Source: Lachnospiraceae bacterium (GTDB taxonomy: Bacteria; Bacillota; Clostridia; Lachnospirales; Lachnospiraceae). Taken from it: a DNA stretch of 64,000 bases. Shown piece by piece: positions 42,184-52,043 of this stretch. The stretch spans positions 1-64,000 of the forward strand of contig JAFRGQ010000041.1 in the NCBI GenBank assembly GCA_017433725.1, in the 5' to 3' direction. A program made the position numbers and the translations under genes. The notes under the pieces are model-generated. The model was not told where the DNA came from, searched no databases, and saw only the letters and a list, made by a program, of their open reading frames with translations. How positions within the stretch are numbered: the first letter of the stretch is position 1; the number at the start of each line of letters is the position of its first letter.

Positions 42184-43255
42184 TTTCTGCGTTTTCTGCC
42201 GAAAGCTTGCTGGCCTGATCGGATGCGATCAGACTGTCAATGATTTCGTTCAGATCACCGTTCAGAATACTGTCTATCTTATGAAGCGTGAGATGAATCC
42301 TGTGGTCAGTCACACGCCCCTGTCCGAAATTATAGGTACGGATTTTTTCCGAGCGGTCACCGGTACCGACCTGACTTCTGCGAAGGTCCGCCCTCTTATC
42401 GTGTTCCTCACGCTGCTTGAGATCATATAATCGCGCGCGAAGGACCTTCATGGCTTTTGCCCTATTCTTGAGCTGAGATTTCTCATCCTGACAGGAAATA
42501 ACGATTCCGGTGGGGATATGCGTGAGTCTCACAGCTGAATCCGTTGTGTTGACGCACTGTCCGCCGTTACCGGTCGCGCGGAATACGTCGATCCTGCAGT
42601 CCTTCGGATCGATCTCTACATCAATCTCCTCCGCCTCCGGAAGTACGGCCACCGTAACAGTCGAAGTATGAATACGTCCGCCGCTCTCAGTCTCCGGCAC
42701 ACGCTGTACACGATGTGTACCGCTCTCATATTTAAGTCTTTCAAACGCACCGGTTCCGTGGATCTGGAACGTGCACTCCTTGAATCCTCCGAGACCGTTC
42801 TCATTCAGAGAAATCATCTCTGTCTTCCATCCGAGAGTATCCGCATACCTTACATACATACGGTATATCTCTGATGCGAAGAGGGCCGCCTCGTCGCCGC
42901 CGGCGCCGGCGCGGATCTCCACGATGACGTCTCTGTCATCGTTCGGATCCTTCGGAAGGAGCAGGATCCTTAGTTTTTTGTAGAGTTCTTCCTTCTTCTC
43001 TTTGGCAGCTGCCTGCTCCTCGCGTAGCATCTGCCGCATTTCTTCATCCTGCTCTTCCTCAAGCATGAGAAGACTGTCATTCTCATCTTCTTCAGCTTTC
43101 AGATATTCCCTGTATGTGTCGGCGATTGGTGCAAGCTGCGCCTGCTCCTTCATAAGAACCGTCATTCTCGCCGGATCCGACGCCGTATCCGGCTGAGCAA
43201 GTTCGGCGAGGAGCTCTTCCTGCCTTTTTAATATTCCGTCTATTTTATCTATCAT
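42179..43255 (-). CDS. prfA: Peptide chain release factor 1
   Basis: A 358-residue RF1 from the ATG at 43255. The anticodon-like tripeptide lies in [15 protein letters not shown] at about 186-199, and the peptidyl-hydrolysis GGQ is at 231-233 ([22 protein letters not shown] region). It releases the chain at UAA and UAG. An in-frame GTG at 43264 is possible; the ribosome binding site is weak for both. It is downstream of prmC, whose product methylates this Gln, the normal pairing. Confidence 0.93.
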   Translation of the reverse strand: MIDKIDGILKRQEELLAELAQPDTASDPARMTVLMKEQAQLAPIADTYREYLKAEEDENDSLLMLEEEQDEEMRQMLREEQAAAKEKKEELYKKLRILLLPKDPNDDRDVIVEIRAGAGGDEAALFASEIYRMYVRYADTLGWKTEMISLNENGLGGFKECTFQIHGTGAFERLKYESGTHRVQRVPETESGGRIHTSTVTVAVLPEAEEIDVEIDPKDCRIDVFRATGNGGQCVNTTDSAVRLTHIPTGIVISCQDEKSQLKNRAKAMKVLRARLYDLKQREEHDKRADLRRSQVGTGDRSEKIRTYNFGQGRVTDHRIHLTLHKIDSILNGDLNEIIDSLIASDQASKLSAENAEM

Positions 43256-43272
43256 TTGATTCACTCACAAGC

Positions 43273-43304
43273 AGATTACGGATTGTTCCGCACTTCTTGC
43301 TCCC
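43273..43304 (-). repeat. Short repeat (family E), partial copy 3
   Basis: AGATTACGGATTGTTCCG (43273-43290) matches the core of 26784-26823 and 36283-36319; the rest (CACTTCTTGCTCCC) is diverged. It lies between the prmC stop and the prfA start. Confidence 0.5.
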
Positions 43305-43321
43305 AAAATCATTTTTCTACG

Positions 43322-44182
43322 TTATTTGTATGTCTGCCACGCCGCCGTGACCACACGGTCAAGCCCGGAGAGATCTTTTATACATTTCACATCCGTATAA
43401 CCTGCCCCATCGAGCAGCTGCATAACTGCTTCGCCCTGATCAAAGCCAATCTCCATGATTAGCCGGCCACCCTCCCTGAGATACGCTCCGGCTTCATTTG
43501 CAATCTTTCTGTAGAAGAAGAGACCGTCTTCTTTTCCGTCAAGCGCAAGATTCGGTTCATGGTCCCGCACTTCCGGCTCCAGTCCGGCTACTACTGCGGT
43601 GGGGATGTATGGCGGATTCGTAGTGATTATATCATAAGTTCCGCAGATATTATTTAATAAATCGCTCAAAATAAAATTTGCTTCGGTTCGAAGTCTGTAG
43701 GCGTTGCTCTTTGCCACGAAAAGCGCATCCTCCGAAACGTCAGATGCAGTTCCCTTGATTTCACATGCGTCGCCATACATGCGATTGCACTCCGCGAGAA
43801 TCGTCAGCAAAATGCATCCGCTGCCTGTACATAGGTCCAGAATATGCGAATCGTGCTTCACGTAGCGAAGCGCCTCCTCAACAAGAATCTCCGTGTCAAA
43901 CCTCGGGATGAGCACTGCCGGCGTCACATAAAATGTGTATCCAAAAAAGGGAGCCTCTCCCGTAATATACTGAATCGGCTCCCTTGCACTTCTCCTTGCG
44001 ACTGTTTCCAGATACCGCTTACTAATATCTTCAGGTACCTTCTCGTTCATTCGCAGCGCGTAAGTCGAAAGGTCAAGATCTGCGGCATAAAAAAGCAGCT
44101 GCCTTGCGTCCGACTGCGCTTCACGACATCCGGCTTCCCAAAGCATGCCGAACGCCTTTCGATATAATTCTTGATAGGTCAT
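43322..44182 (-). CDS. prmC: Release factor glutamine N5-methyltransferase
   Basis: A 286-residue HemK/PrmC enzyme. N-terminal helical domain with REPIQYITGEAPFFGYTFYVTPAVLIPR linker (about 75-105), SAM site ILDLCTGSGCILLT near 120, and the catalytic NPPYIP near 188 that holds the Gln amide. It methylates the GGQ Gln of release factors. AGAGG precedes the ATG; 9 bases after the DUF1385 gene. Typical Clostridia order DUF1385-prmC-prfA. Confidence 0.92.
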   Translation of the reverse strand: MTYQELYRKAFGMLWEAGCREAQSDARQLLFYAADLDLSTYALRMNEKVPEDISKRYLETVARRSAREPIQYITGEAPFFGYTFYVTPAVLIPRFDTEILVEEALRYVKHDSHILDLCTGSGCILLTILAECNRMYGDACEIKGTASDVSEDALFVAKSNAYRLRTEANFILSDLLNNICGTYDIITTNPPYIPTAVVAGLEPEVRDHEPNLALDGKEDGLFFYRKIANEAGAYLREGGRLIMEIGFDQGEAVMQLLDGAGYTDVKCIKDLSGLDRVVTAAWQTYK

Positions 44183-44191
44183 ACTTTCCTC

Positions 44192-45127
44192 TCAGATAAG
44201 GCCTTCCTTCTCCTGCCATTCTTTCCAGTCGAACACCGCATTGACAGCACTGATTGCGACTTCAGCCATCTCCGCGTCCGGCTCCCTGGTGACCAGTCCC
44301 TGAAGTGCAAGTCCGGGTGCGGCCAGTCTGCATACGACCGGGTTATCGCTGGAGCCCGCAATTCTCAGGAATTCGAACGAAATGCCTGCGATGACCGGAA
44401 TCAGAAGTAGTCTGAGACCGATCCGCATAAGCGGAGATGTGATTCCTAAAAGTCCGAGAATCAAAAATGCGATAACGGATATCACAATGACGATAAGCAG
44501 AAAGCTCGTACCGCACCGCTTGTGGCGTCTTGACGCCTTCAGCACATTTTCCACGTTGAGCTCCCAGCCGTTCTCGATGCAGTTAATGCACTTATGTTCA
44601 GCCCCGTGGTAGGCAAATACTCTCTGTATGTCTTCCATGCGTGAAATCAGGAGCATATAGAGGAGGAAAATGACAATTCGAAGAAGCGCTTCCGCAAGCG
44701 AGACCGCCACTTCCGGGGAACCGATCCTTCGAAGAAGCGAAGCAAGCAGGTAAGGCAGTACCACAAAAAGGCCGATGGAAAAACATATGGAAATCATAAC
44801 AGTAACTGTCATAAGAATCTTCCATGTCCTCGCTTCCTTTTCGGGATTCTCCTCCTTTTTGGCTGCCTCCTCCTCGTCTTCCGCCGCGTATTCCGCGGAC
44901 CACATGAGAGCGCCTGTACCCACGACGAGTGAGTCTACGAAGGCTACCATCCCCCTTATGATCGGAATTTTTCTGAGAGACGGTGACGGTGCGATACTGC
45001 GAAACGGCTCCTTCTTCATCTCAATAGTGTGATCCGGTTTTCTGACAGCGACAGAATACGTATCTCCGTTCCGCATCATAATGCCTTCCATGACTGCCTG
45101 ACCACCGATGTTAGAAGATTTCTGCAT
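44192..45127 (-). CDS. DUF1385 (YqhQ-like) membrane protein
   Basis: A 311-residue membrane protein from the ATG at 45127, preceded by GGAGGAG. N-terminal NIGGQAVMEGIMMRNGDTYSVAVRKPD is the DUF1385 hallmark; four or five hydrophobic helices follow (about 90-235), with YHGAEHKCINC in a loop and a C-terminal LAAPGLALQGLVTREPD. The biochemical function of the family is not settled. It nearly always lies beside rpmE and prmC in Clostridia, as here. The in-frame ATG at 45157 is disfavoured. Confidence 0.88.
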   Translation of the reverse strand: MQKSSNIGGQAVMEGIMMRNGDTYSVAVRKPDHTIEMKKEPFRSIAPSPSLRKIPIIRGMVAFVDSLVVGTGALMWSAEYAAEDEEEAAKKEENPEKEARTWKILMTVTVMISICFSIGLFVVLPYLLASLLRRIGSPEVAVSLAEALLRIVIFLLYMLLISRMEDIQRVFAYHGAEHKCINCIENGWELNVENVLKASRRHKRCGTSFLLIVIVISVIAFLILGLLGITSPLMRIGLRLLLIPVIAGISFEFLRIAGSSDNPVVCRLAAPGLALQGLVTREPDAEMAEVAISAVNAVFDWKEWQEKEGLI

Positions 45128-45160
45128 CAGCTGACTCCTCCAATACAAAGTTTCCAATGA

Positions 45161-45193
45161 AAGAAAAAGAGACGGCGCCAGAGCCCCGTCTCC
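45161..45193 (-). terminator. Terminator after rpmE
   Basis: GAGACGG/CCGTCTC 7-bp stem with GC-rich loop, followed on the minus strand by TTTTTCTTTC. It lies between rpmE and the start of the DUF1385 gene, so the latter may depend on read-through. Confidence 0.7.
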
Positions 45194-45208
45194 TGTAAAA
45201 GTCTTATC

Positions 45209-45412
45209 TTACTTACCCATGTTGTACTTCTTGTTGAAGCGCTCGATACGTCCGCGAGCCTTAGCAGCTTTCTGCTGGCCTGTATAGAACGGATGGCACT
45301 TGGAGCAAATTTCCACGTGGATATCTTTCTTTGTTGAGCCAACAGTAAAGGTGTTTCCGCAGTTGCAGCTAACTGTTGCCTGATAGTAATTCGGATGGAT
45401 TCCTTCCTTCAT
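45209..45412 (-). CDS. rpmE: 50S ribosomal protein L31, zinc-binding type
   Basis: A 67-residue L31 from the ATG at 45412, with the four Zn cysteines C16, C18, C36 and C39 (SCNCGNTF and [11 protein letters not shown]). AGAGGTG lies 6 bases before this ATG; the in-frame GTG three codons earlier overlaps that site and is unlikely. Normal bacterial L31 of the C+ type. Downstream of rho, as in many Firmicutes. Confidence 0.95.
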   Translation of the reverse strand: MKEGIHPNYYQATVSCNCGNTFTVGSTKKDIHVEICSKCHPFYTGQQKAAKARGRIERFNKKYNMGK

Positions 45413-45531
45413 TTCACTCACCTCTTTATAAATACATATTCTGAAATAATAATCGCCTTTTCACATAAGACAGCGACATTGATTCTAACATACTTGCAAG
45501 GTGTATGCAAGCACTTTTTCATCGGAACTTT

Positions 45532-47133
45532 TTATTGTTCTTTTCCCCATTTTGCAAGGACCTGGTTCACGACCTGTTCGTTTGTCGGGAATTTTGCGAA
45601 CGCATTCAGGATCGATTCCACAGCGTCTTCCGGCTTGAGGCCGTTCATACGCCTTCTCATCAAATCCACAGCCCGAAGCTCCTTCGGCGTGAGAAGGAGG
45701 TCCTCACGCCTTGTGCCGGATTTGACGATATCTATGGCCGGAAATACACGTTTCTCCTGCAGTTTTCTGTCGAGGATCAATTCCATGTTACCTGTTCCCT
45801 TGAATTCCTCATAGACGACGTCGTCCATTTTGCTTCCGGTATCCACAAGCGCTGTAGCAAGAATCGTAAGACTTCCGCCCTCGCGCATGTTTCTTGCTGC
45901 TCCGAAGAACCGCTTCGGCATATGAAGTGCCGCCGGATCGAGACCGCCGGAAAGTGTCCTGCCGCTCGGCGACACTGTGAGGTTATATGCTCTTGCAAGA
46001 CGTGTAATGGAGTCGAGCAAGATAATAACATCCTGTTTGTGCTCGACCAGACGCTTTGCCCTCTCTATGACCATCTCGGATACTCGCTTATGATGCTCAG
46101 GCTGTTCGTCAAATGTCGAATAAATGACCTCAACATTCTTGCCGAAAACAGATTCCTTCATATCCGTGACTTCTTCGGGACGTTCATCGATAAGCAGAAT
46201 AATCAGATATGCATCCGGATTACCTGCAAGAATCGATCTTGCGATATCCTTGAGCAGTGTAGTTTTGCCCGCCTTCGGCGGCGCGACGATCATACCTCGC
46301 TGTCCCTTGCCGATCGGTGAGATCAGATCGAGAATTCTTGTGGCAGTCGAGCCGTTCGGTCTCTCAAGGCGGATACGCTCATTCGGGAAAATGGGCGTCA
46401 TATTCTCAAAAAGGAATCTCTTGCGCGCATTGTCCGCACGCTGATCGTTTACCGTATTGACATACAACAGCGCCCCGTACTTCTCGCCCTGGGCCTTCTC
46501 CCTCTTGTTGCCGGTGAGCATATCGCCTGTCTTCAGGTTGAATCTCCGAATCTGAGACGGTGAGACATACACATCATCCTCACCGGGAAGAAAGTTCGCG
46601 CTGCGCAAAAAACCGAATCCGTCCGGCATTACTTCCAGTATACCTCTGACCTGTTTACCGGTATCGCCCGGGATTCCCGAAAACTTCTGTTTTCCGTTTT
46701 CCTCACCGTTATTTTTCCTGTAGTTCTCACGGGATTCATCTCTTTCAGCCGGAGCATCCTGTCCCTCGCCGCCCGGCGCATCAGCCTCCGATGCCGATTC
46801 TCCCTCCGAGTCATCTGCTTCTTTGTATTCCGATTCAGCGAATCGGCGTTCGTCATAATTCTCCGGTTCCGAAGATTCCGTCAGCTCGTCACCCGGTTCG
46901 TATTCTATATGTGCGCCGCTGCCTGATGGCTCGTTCTGCTCGGCATCGCTTGCGCCACCGGATTCGCCTGCAGCGTTGGCTGCGCTCTCCTCCTCGTCGA
47001 GCTGCAACATGGCCTCTATAAGCTCCCCCTTCTTAAGAGAATAGTAAGCATTCACTCCCCTCGACTTTGCAAGGTCGCGTAGGACCTTGACGCTCAGGGT
47101 CTGATACTTTTCCTTTGTCATTCCATTTGCCAT
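45532..47133 (-). CDS. rho: Transcription termination factor Rho with acidic N-terminal insertion
   Basis: A 533-residue Rho. Residues 1-50 are the Rho N-terminal domain ([31 protein letters not shown]); about 50-165 are an inserted stretch rich in Glu, Asp, Ser and Gly, likely disordered; then the RNA-binding cold-shock domain ([35 protein letters not shown]) and the ATPase with Walker [13 protein letters not shown] and Walker [17 protein letters not shown]. It is longer than E. coli Rho (419) because of the insert. Hexameric RNA helicase ending transcription. AAAGGG precedes the ATG. Confidence 0.93.
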   Translation of the reverse strand: MANGMTKEKYQTLSVKVLRDLAKSRGVNAYYSLKKGELIEAMLQLDEEESAANAAGESGGASDAEQNEPSGSGAHIEYEPGDELTESSEPENYDERRFAESEYKEADDSEGESASEADAPGGEGQDAPAERDESRENYRKNNGEENGKQKFSGIPGDTGKQVRGILEVMPDGFGFLRSANFLPGEDDVYVSPSQIRRFNLKTGDMLTGNKREKAQGEKYGALLYVNTVNDQRADNARKRFLFENMTPIFPNERIRLERPNGSTATRILDLISPIGKGQRGMIVAPPKAGKTTLLKDIARSILAGNPDAYLIILLIDERPEEVTDMKESVFGKNVEVIYSTFDEQPEHHKRVSEMVIERAKRLVEHKQDVIILLDSITRLARAYNLTVSPSGRTLSGGLDPAALHMPKRFFGAARNMREGGSLTILATALVDTGSKMDDVVYEEFKGTGNMELILDRKLQEKRVFPAIDIVKSGTRREDLLLTPKELRAVDLMRRRMNGLKPEDAVESILNAFAKFPTNEQVVNQVLAKWGKEQ

Positions 47134-47218
47134 ATATTTTCCCTTTGTAGAACAATTAAATCAGAGTTACTTCTACGAAACTACCCGCTTGTAAGATCCG
47201 CGCAGCGGATAAAACGGT

Positions 47219-48661
47219 TCATGTATATTTCTTCCAACTTGCCGGAGCAAAAAGAAGCAGCATCGGGAATATCTCAAGTCGTCCGGCAAGCATATCGAAA
47301 ATCAGTATGCATTTGGAACAGCCTGAATAGAAACCGAAATTCTGCGTCGGACCAACCATGGAAAGACCCGGACCGATATTATTGAGTGTAGCGGAAACAG
47401 CGGTGAAATTTGTAGTGAAATCATGATTATCAACAGACACCAGCAGAATTGAAATGATCATAATCACGAAATAAATGGCTATGAATACATTTGTATTTCT
47501 GACAGTCTCGTGCGCGACCGGCACACCGTCGAACTGGATCTTCTTGATATATCTCGGATGGATAATGCTGTTCAGTTCTTTCTTCATTCCCTTAACTACG
47601 ATAACAACGCGGGAGATTTTCATTCCGCCGCCGGTCGAACCGGCACATGCTCCCACGATCATCAGGATAAGGAGAATGCTTTTACTGAATTCCGGCCATT
47701 TGTCAAAGTCATATGTCGCATAGCCGGTCGTCGTTATGATCGTACCGACCTGAAAAGCAGCATGACGAACGGTCTCTTCCAACGTCGTATACATTCCTCT
47801 CACATTGAGCGAGATAAGAATGACTGAAGTAAGAATAATGGCAAGATATGCCTTTACCTCCGACATACCGATCGCAAGTTTGAATTTCTTAGCTATCAGA
47901 TAAAAATAGAACTGGAAGTTGATACCGCATGCGATCATGAAAAACGTTGTGATATTCTGCAGAACCGGCGAATACCCCATATAACCGGCATTCTTGACAG
48001 AAAATCCGCCGGTACCCACGGTTCCGAACGTATGGCACACAGCCTCAAAGAACGGCATTCCGAAAATCCAGAGAAGCAAAATCTCTGTGACTGTGATAGC
48101 CAGATAAATGCTGTAGAGGATCACCGCGCTGTCACGAATCTTAGGTACGAATTTACCGACGACAGGCCCCGGGCTCTCTGCCTTCATAAGGTTAAAGGTC
48201 GAGCCTCCCAGAAGCGGCACGACTGCGAGCATGAAGACAAATATTCCCATGCCTCCCACCCAGTGCGTAAAGCTTCGCCAAATCAGCGAGCAATGGTTCA
48301 GAGACTCCACTTCCGGTAAAATGGACGCTCCGGTCGTTGTAAATCCGGATACCGTCTCAAAAACCGCATCCAGATAATTCGGAATATCACCGCACAGTGT
48401 AAAGGGCAATGCGCCTACGAGCGACATGACAAGCCACGCAAGAGCAACTACGACAAATCCCTCTCTTGCATAGACCTTCGTGCTGCGCGGTTTTTTAAAA
48501 CTGAGAGCAAAGCCGAGTACAAAGGCTATAACTGCACCTGCGACAAATGCGAATCCCGCCCTCTCTCCGTAAATCAGAGCAGTCACGCACGGAAGCAGAA
48601 GAAGAACGCCTTCGATTCTCAGGATCCATCCCAGAACATAAATAACTATACCGTAATTCAT
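47219..48661 (-). CDS. trkH: TrkH-family potassium uptake channel subunit
   Basis: A 480-residue membrane protein with the four-fold MPM repeats of Trk/Ktr/HKT transporters: selectivity-type loops FTTTGASI (near 110), TVGTGGFSV (near 220), TTTGYATYD (near 315) and the fourth near LNNIGPGLS (430). Takes up K+ together with the NAD-binding TrkA encoded upstream at 48685. It starts 23 bases after the trkA stop, with a distant GGGGGG as ribosome binding site. Whether it is TrkH or KtrB-like by function cannot be said; the neighbour is the two-domain TrkA form. Confidence 0.9.
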   Translation of the reverse strand: MNYGIVIYVLGWILRIEGVLLLLPCVTALIYGERAGFAFVAGAVIAFVLGFALSFKKPRSTKVYAREGFVVVALAWLVMSLVGALPFTLCGDIPNYLDAVFETVSGFTTTGASILPEVESLNHCSLIWRSFTHWVGGMGIFVFMLAVVPLLGGSTFNLMKAESPGPVVGKFVPKIRDSAVILYSIYLAITVTEILLLWIFGMPFFEAVCHTFGTVGTGGFSVKNAGYMGYSPVLQNITTFFMIACGINFQFYFYLIAKKFKLAIGMSEVKAYLAIILTSVILISLNVRGMYTTLEETVRHAAFQVGTIITTTGYATYDFDKWPEFSKSILLILMIVGACAGSTGGGMKISRVVIVVKGMKKELNSIIHPRYIKKIQFDGVPVAHETVRNTNVFIAIYFVIMIISILLVSVDNHDFTTNFTAVSATLNNIGPGLSMVGPTQNFGFYSGCSKCILIFDMLAGRLEIFPMLLLFAPASWKKYT

Positions 48662-48684
48662 GGTTTATGAATCGCCCCCCTGCC

Positions 48685-50052
48685 TCAGCTTTCAAGAATA
48701 TCATCGAGATTCGTAATCTTGTGTTCGCGCAGAGCGACAAGGACGACCGTGTCGCCGACTTGCATGTAATCCGAACCGGTCGGTGTAAAAAGATGATCGC
48801 CCCGATAAATCTTGGCAATCAAAATATTCTTCTTCAGGCGAAGTTTCTGAAGCGGAATATCGCATGCCCTGCACTGTTCACCGATATGGAATTCCATAGC
48901 CTCGGCATTCGAATCCGGAAGTTTGTACAGATTTTCCATCTCGCTGCCCACAGAAGCCTGCATAGCGCGGACGAACTGAAGGATATAATCAGCTGTTATC
49001 TCCTTCGGATTGACGATAGAACCCAGATTGAGCCCGGCGATCACATCGTCGAACGAAATCTTTGTGATCTTGGTGACCAGTTTGACATTGGACTTGGATA
49101 CACTCTTGGCAAAAAGACCCATCATGATATTCTGCTCGTCGAGTCCGGTCAGCGCTGTGAATCCGTCGACTACCTCAATTCCCTCTTCGAGCAGCAGATC
49201 TTCATCTATGCCATCCCCGTGAATGATCTCGGCTCTCGGCAGAAGATCCGAAAGTTCATCGCATTTTGCCCTGTCCCGTTCAATGATCTTGACAGAGATG
49301 CCGTTCTCAATCAGTTTCTTCGCGACATAATACGTGACCTTACCGCCGCCGACAATCATGACGTTGTGAACACGGTTCGTCTCAATGCCGATCTTGCTGA
49401 AGAAATCATGTGCCTGCCCGTGTCCTGTCACTATGGAGAGAACATCGCCGGCCTGAACGACAAAATCACCGGACGGGATCGTCACCTGGTCGCCGCGCTT
49501 CACCATGACTACAAGGACATCCGTATGGAGCTTGGAGTGGATATAGGTGAGCGGTTTTCCTGCCAGTTTGCTGTGCTCGGGAAGGTGGAAAGTAAGAAGC
49601 TCAATATGTCCCTTCGCAAAAGTTTCGATGTTGATAGCCGACGGAAAACGGAACATGCGCGCAATTTCAGAAGCCGCAGCCATCTCCGGGTTAATGACCA
49701 TCGCAAGACCGAAGCCTTTGCGGAAAAATTCAACTTCACTGTTATAAACGGGATTCCTTACTCTGGCGATTGCCTTTAGATTACCTGTTTTGCGTCCGAT
49801 CAGACAGCATAGAAGATTTTTCTCGTCGGAATCAGTGACCGCGATCAGGATGTCTGCATTCTCCACACCTGCCTCTTTCAGGTCACTGTAACTGGATGCG
49901 TCACCTTCCAGTGCCAGCACGTCATATCCTGATGACATAGCGCGCAGTTTGGACGCATCTTTGTCAAGGACTGTCACATCATGTCCTTCGCTGCATAGCT
50001 GCTTGGCGAGCGTTCCGCCGACTTTGCCACAGCCTACAATAATAATTTTCAT
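48685..50052 (-). CDS. trkA: Trk system potassium transport regulatory protein TrkA
   Basis: A 455-residue protein with two copies of the RCK unit: NAD-binding IIVGCGKVGGTLAKQL (residues 4-19) plus TrkA-C, then a second MIVGGGKVTYYVAKKL near 232 plus TrkA-C. It gates TrkH in the cytoplasm by NAD(H)/ATP binding. AGGAG precedes the ATG. It lies directly after a tRNA-Leu gene on the same strand and before trkH. Confidence 0.93.
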   Translation of the reverse strand: MKIIIVGCGKVGGTLAKQLCSEGHDVTVLDKDASKLRAMSSGYDVLALEGDASSYSDLKEAGVENADILIAVTDSDEKNLLCCLIGRKTGNLKAIARVRNPVYNSEVEFFRKGFGLAMVINPEMAAASEIARMFRFPSAINIETFAKGHIELLTFHLPEHSKLAGKPLTYIHSKLHTDVLVVMVKRGDQVTIPSGDFVVQAGDVLSIVTGHGQAHDFFSKIGIETNRVHNVMIVGGGKVTYYVAKKLIENGISVKIIERDRAKCDELSDLLPRAEIIHGDGIDEDLLLEEGIEVVDGFTALTGLDEQNIMMGLFAKSVSKSNVKLVTKITKISFDDVIAGLNLGSIVNPKEITADYILQFVRAMQASVGSEMENLYKLPDSNAEAMEFHIGEQCRACDIPLQKLRLKKNILIAKIYRGDHLFTPTGSDYMQVGDTVVLVALREHKITNLDDILES

Positions 50053-50083
50053 AGGATCGTCTCCTGTAGGTGTAAATAAGAGA

Positions 50084-50165
50084 TGCGGCCGAAGGGAGTC
50101 GAACCCTCACGCCTTGCGACACAGGAACCTAAATCCTGCACGTCTGCCAATTCCGTCACGGCCGC
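50084..50165 (-). tRNA. tRNA-Leu (UAG)
   Basis: 82 bases on the minus strand. Acceptor arms GCGGCCG and CGGCCGC pair perfectly with discriminator A; anticodon stem CAGGA/TCCTG encloses the loop TTTAGGT, giving anticodon TAG; a short long-type variable arm (TCGC..GGCG) and T arm AGGGTTCGACTCCCT follow. The variable arm fits Leu. CCA is not encoded. It reads CUA and related Leu codons. Confidence 0.95.
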
Positions 50166-50329
50166 ATGACACCATAGATTTGATAGTATATCAGATTTCA
50201 TCACAAAAAAGTGCATAAAAATACGCACTTTTTATGAGATGAAATCAGTATATCACACGAATTTCCGATTAACAAGTGAGACTGTGCGTCCCTGTTTCGA
50301 ACTTAAAGTTTCTATTGCACGCGTAACAT

Positions 50330-50362
50330 GAACTTTCGTCACGAGTATTGCGCGATGAAAAA
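50330..50362. repeat. Family B right-end fragment
   Basis: TTTCGTCACGAGTATTGCGC then GATGAA matches the right end of 12711-12802. It directly precedes a family H hairpin, the same order as at 12.7-12.9 kb. Confidence 0.55.
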
Positions 50363-50368
50363 TAGAAA

Positions 50369-50460
50369 GCTGCCGCATTATGGCGCACCGCCGCTGTGAA
50401 CGGCAGACATATTTACAAATGTCTGCCGTTCACAGCGGCGACTCCGTCTAATGCGGCAGC
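50369..50460. repeat. Two-tier intergenic hairpin (family H), copy 4
   Basis: Outer perfect arms GCTGCCGCATTA/TAATGCGGCAGC (50369-50380, 50449-50460), inner perfect 22-bp stem (50389-50410 with 50419-50440). It lies after the metY stop and before the tRNA gene, where a terminator is expected, but lacks a strong T-run. Confidence 0.7.
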
Positions 50461-50476
50461 CAAGGGCAGCTTAATC

Positions 50477-51784
50477 TTATCCCTCAAACGCCTGCTTCAG
50501 GTCAGCAATGATATCATCGATGTGCTCCGTACCGATAGAGAGGCGGATCGTGTTCGGGTAAATCCCCTGCTCCACCAGCTCCTTATCATTCAGTTCGGAA
50601 TGCGTCGTACTGGCCGGATGAATCACCAGAGACTTAACATCTGCAACGTTTGCAAGAAGGCTGAACAGCTGCAGCCTGTCGATGAAATCCTGTGCCTCCT
50701 TCGCCCCTCCCTTAATGCGGAATGTGAAGATGGAGCCCGCTCCCTTCGGGAAGTATTCATTGTAAAGTCTCTTCTGCTCCGGATCCTCGGAAAGAGACGG
50801 ATGGCTGATGCTCTCGACCTGCGGAACCGTCTTCAGATAATCAATGACCTTCAACGTGTTCTCAACATGTCTCTCGACTCGGAGTGACAGCGTCTCCAGT
50901 CCCTGCAGGAATATAAAGTTATGAATCGGTGAAAGTGTGGAGCCTGTATCCCTGAGAAGTATCGCACGTATTCTCGTGATAAATGCAGCCGATCCCGCCG
51001 CCTGAACGAAGCTGATGCCATGATAGCTCTCGTTCGGCTGTGTGAGTTGCGGGAACTTCTCAGGATGAGCGCCCCAGTCAAATTTTCCGCCATCCACAAT
51101 GACGCCGCCGATCGACGTGCCATGGCCTCCGATGAACTTGGTAGCAGATTCAACAACAATGTCAGCGCCGTGTTCAATCGGTCTCAGCAGGTACGGCGTT
51201 GCAAATGTGTTATCGATAATGACCGGGATACCGTGTCTGTGTGCGATCTCTGCGACACCCTCTATGTCAACGACTTCCCCGTTCGGGTTGCCGAGCGTCT
51301 CTATGTAAAGAGCTTTCGTATTCGGCTGGATAGCGTCCTCAAAATTCTGAAGGACACGCGGATCCACGAAAGTCGTCCGGATACCGTAATCTATCAGCGT
51401 GTGGGCCAGCAGATTATAAGTTCCGCCGTAAATATTCCTGGCAGCGACTATATGATCCCCTGCGAGGGCTACATTCTGGATTGCATACGTGACAGCCGCT
51501 GCGCCGGATGCTACGGAAAGAGCTGCTATTCCGCCTTCAAGCGCGGCGATTCTCTGTTCAAATATATCCTCTGTCGGGTTCGTCAGACGCCCGTAAATGT
51601 TGCCTGCATCTCTCAGGGCAAATCTGTCTGCCGCATGCTGACTGTTCCTGAAAACAAAGGATGATGTCTGATATATCGGTACAGCACGCGAATCTGTTGC
51701 GTGGTCATAATCTTCCTGTCCTACGTGAAGTTGCTTTGTCTCAAATCTCCATTTTGATGCGGTCTCTTTTGTAATCTGTGCCAT
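50477..51784 (-). CDS. metY: O-acetylhomoserine aminocarboxypropyltransferase/cysteine synthase
   Basis: A 435-residue Cys/Met-metabolism PLP enzyme. Features: FETKQLHVGQEDYDHATDSRAVPIYQTSSFVF at the N-terminus, YGRLTNPTEDIFEQRIAALEGG near 70, PLP Lys in VESATKFIGGHGTS near residue 213, and IRLSIGTEHIDDIIADL at the end. It makes homocysteine (or cysteine) from O-acetylhomoserine (or O-acetylserine) and sulfide. GGAGGAG precedes the ATG. No SAM riboswitch is seen in the 259 bases upstream. Length normal for MetY. Confidence 0.92.
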   Translation of the reverse strand: MAQITKETASKWRFETKQLHVGQEDYDHATDSRAVPIYQTSSFVFRNSQHAADRFALRDAGNIYGRLTNPTEDIFEQRIAALEGGIAALSVASGAAAVTYAIQNVALAGDHIVAARNIYGGTYNLLAHTLIDYGIRTTFVDPRVLQNFEDAIQPNTKALYIETLGNPNGEVVDIEGVAEIAHRHGIPVIIDNTFATPYLLRPIEHGADIVVESATKFIGGHGTSIGGVIVDGGKFDWGAHPEKFPQLTQPNESYHGISFVQAAGSAAFITRIRAILLRDTGSTLSPIHNFIFLQGLETLSLRVERHVENTLKVIDYLKTVPQVESISHPSLSEDPEQKRLYNEYFPKGAGSIFTFRIKGGAKEAQDFIDRLQLFSLLANVADVKSLVIHPASTTHSELNDKELVEQGIYPNTIRLSIGTEHIDDIIADLKQAFEG

Positions 51785-51856
51785 GATGCTCTCCTCCGTT
51801 TGAAATACTTAATTTCCTACTATTGTAATAGGTTTTTCAAAAAAGTGTTAATACAT

Positions 51857-51901
51857 TAAAACATGAGCCTGCTATAGTTTTGACCTATAGCAGGCTCATG
51901 T
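51857..51901 (-). terminator. Terminator after the cardiolipin synthase gene
   Basis: A perfect 17-bp stem (51861-51877 with 51885-51901) and 7-base loop followed on the minus strand by TTTTAATG. It lies between cls and metY. Confidence 0.8.
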
Positions 51902-51952
51902 CCTATGCACCTTTCTCAATACGTATCTGAAATCCGTCGGAGGTTTTTTATG

Positions 51953-52017
51953 TCTCTGACACCGGTTTGGATCCCATATCAGAGATGAATTTCATTTTGC
52001 ACATTCATCTCACGACT
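51953..52017 (+). repeat. 65-bp palindromic intergenic repeat (family C), copy 2
   Basis: TCTCTGAC .. ATCAGAGA hairpin, then TTTCATTTTGCACATTCATC and TCACGACT. Best match is the minus strand of 1-65. It lies downstream of cls, in antisense orientation to it. Confidence 0.7.
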
Positions 52018-52043
52018 TAATCACGACAATTCTGCGTCAATCA

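Noticed and set aside
51785-52043. SAM riboswitch ahead of metY
   Set aside because: No S-box signature is seen; the region holds the cls terminator and a family C repeat.
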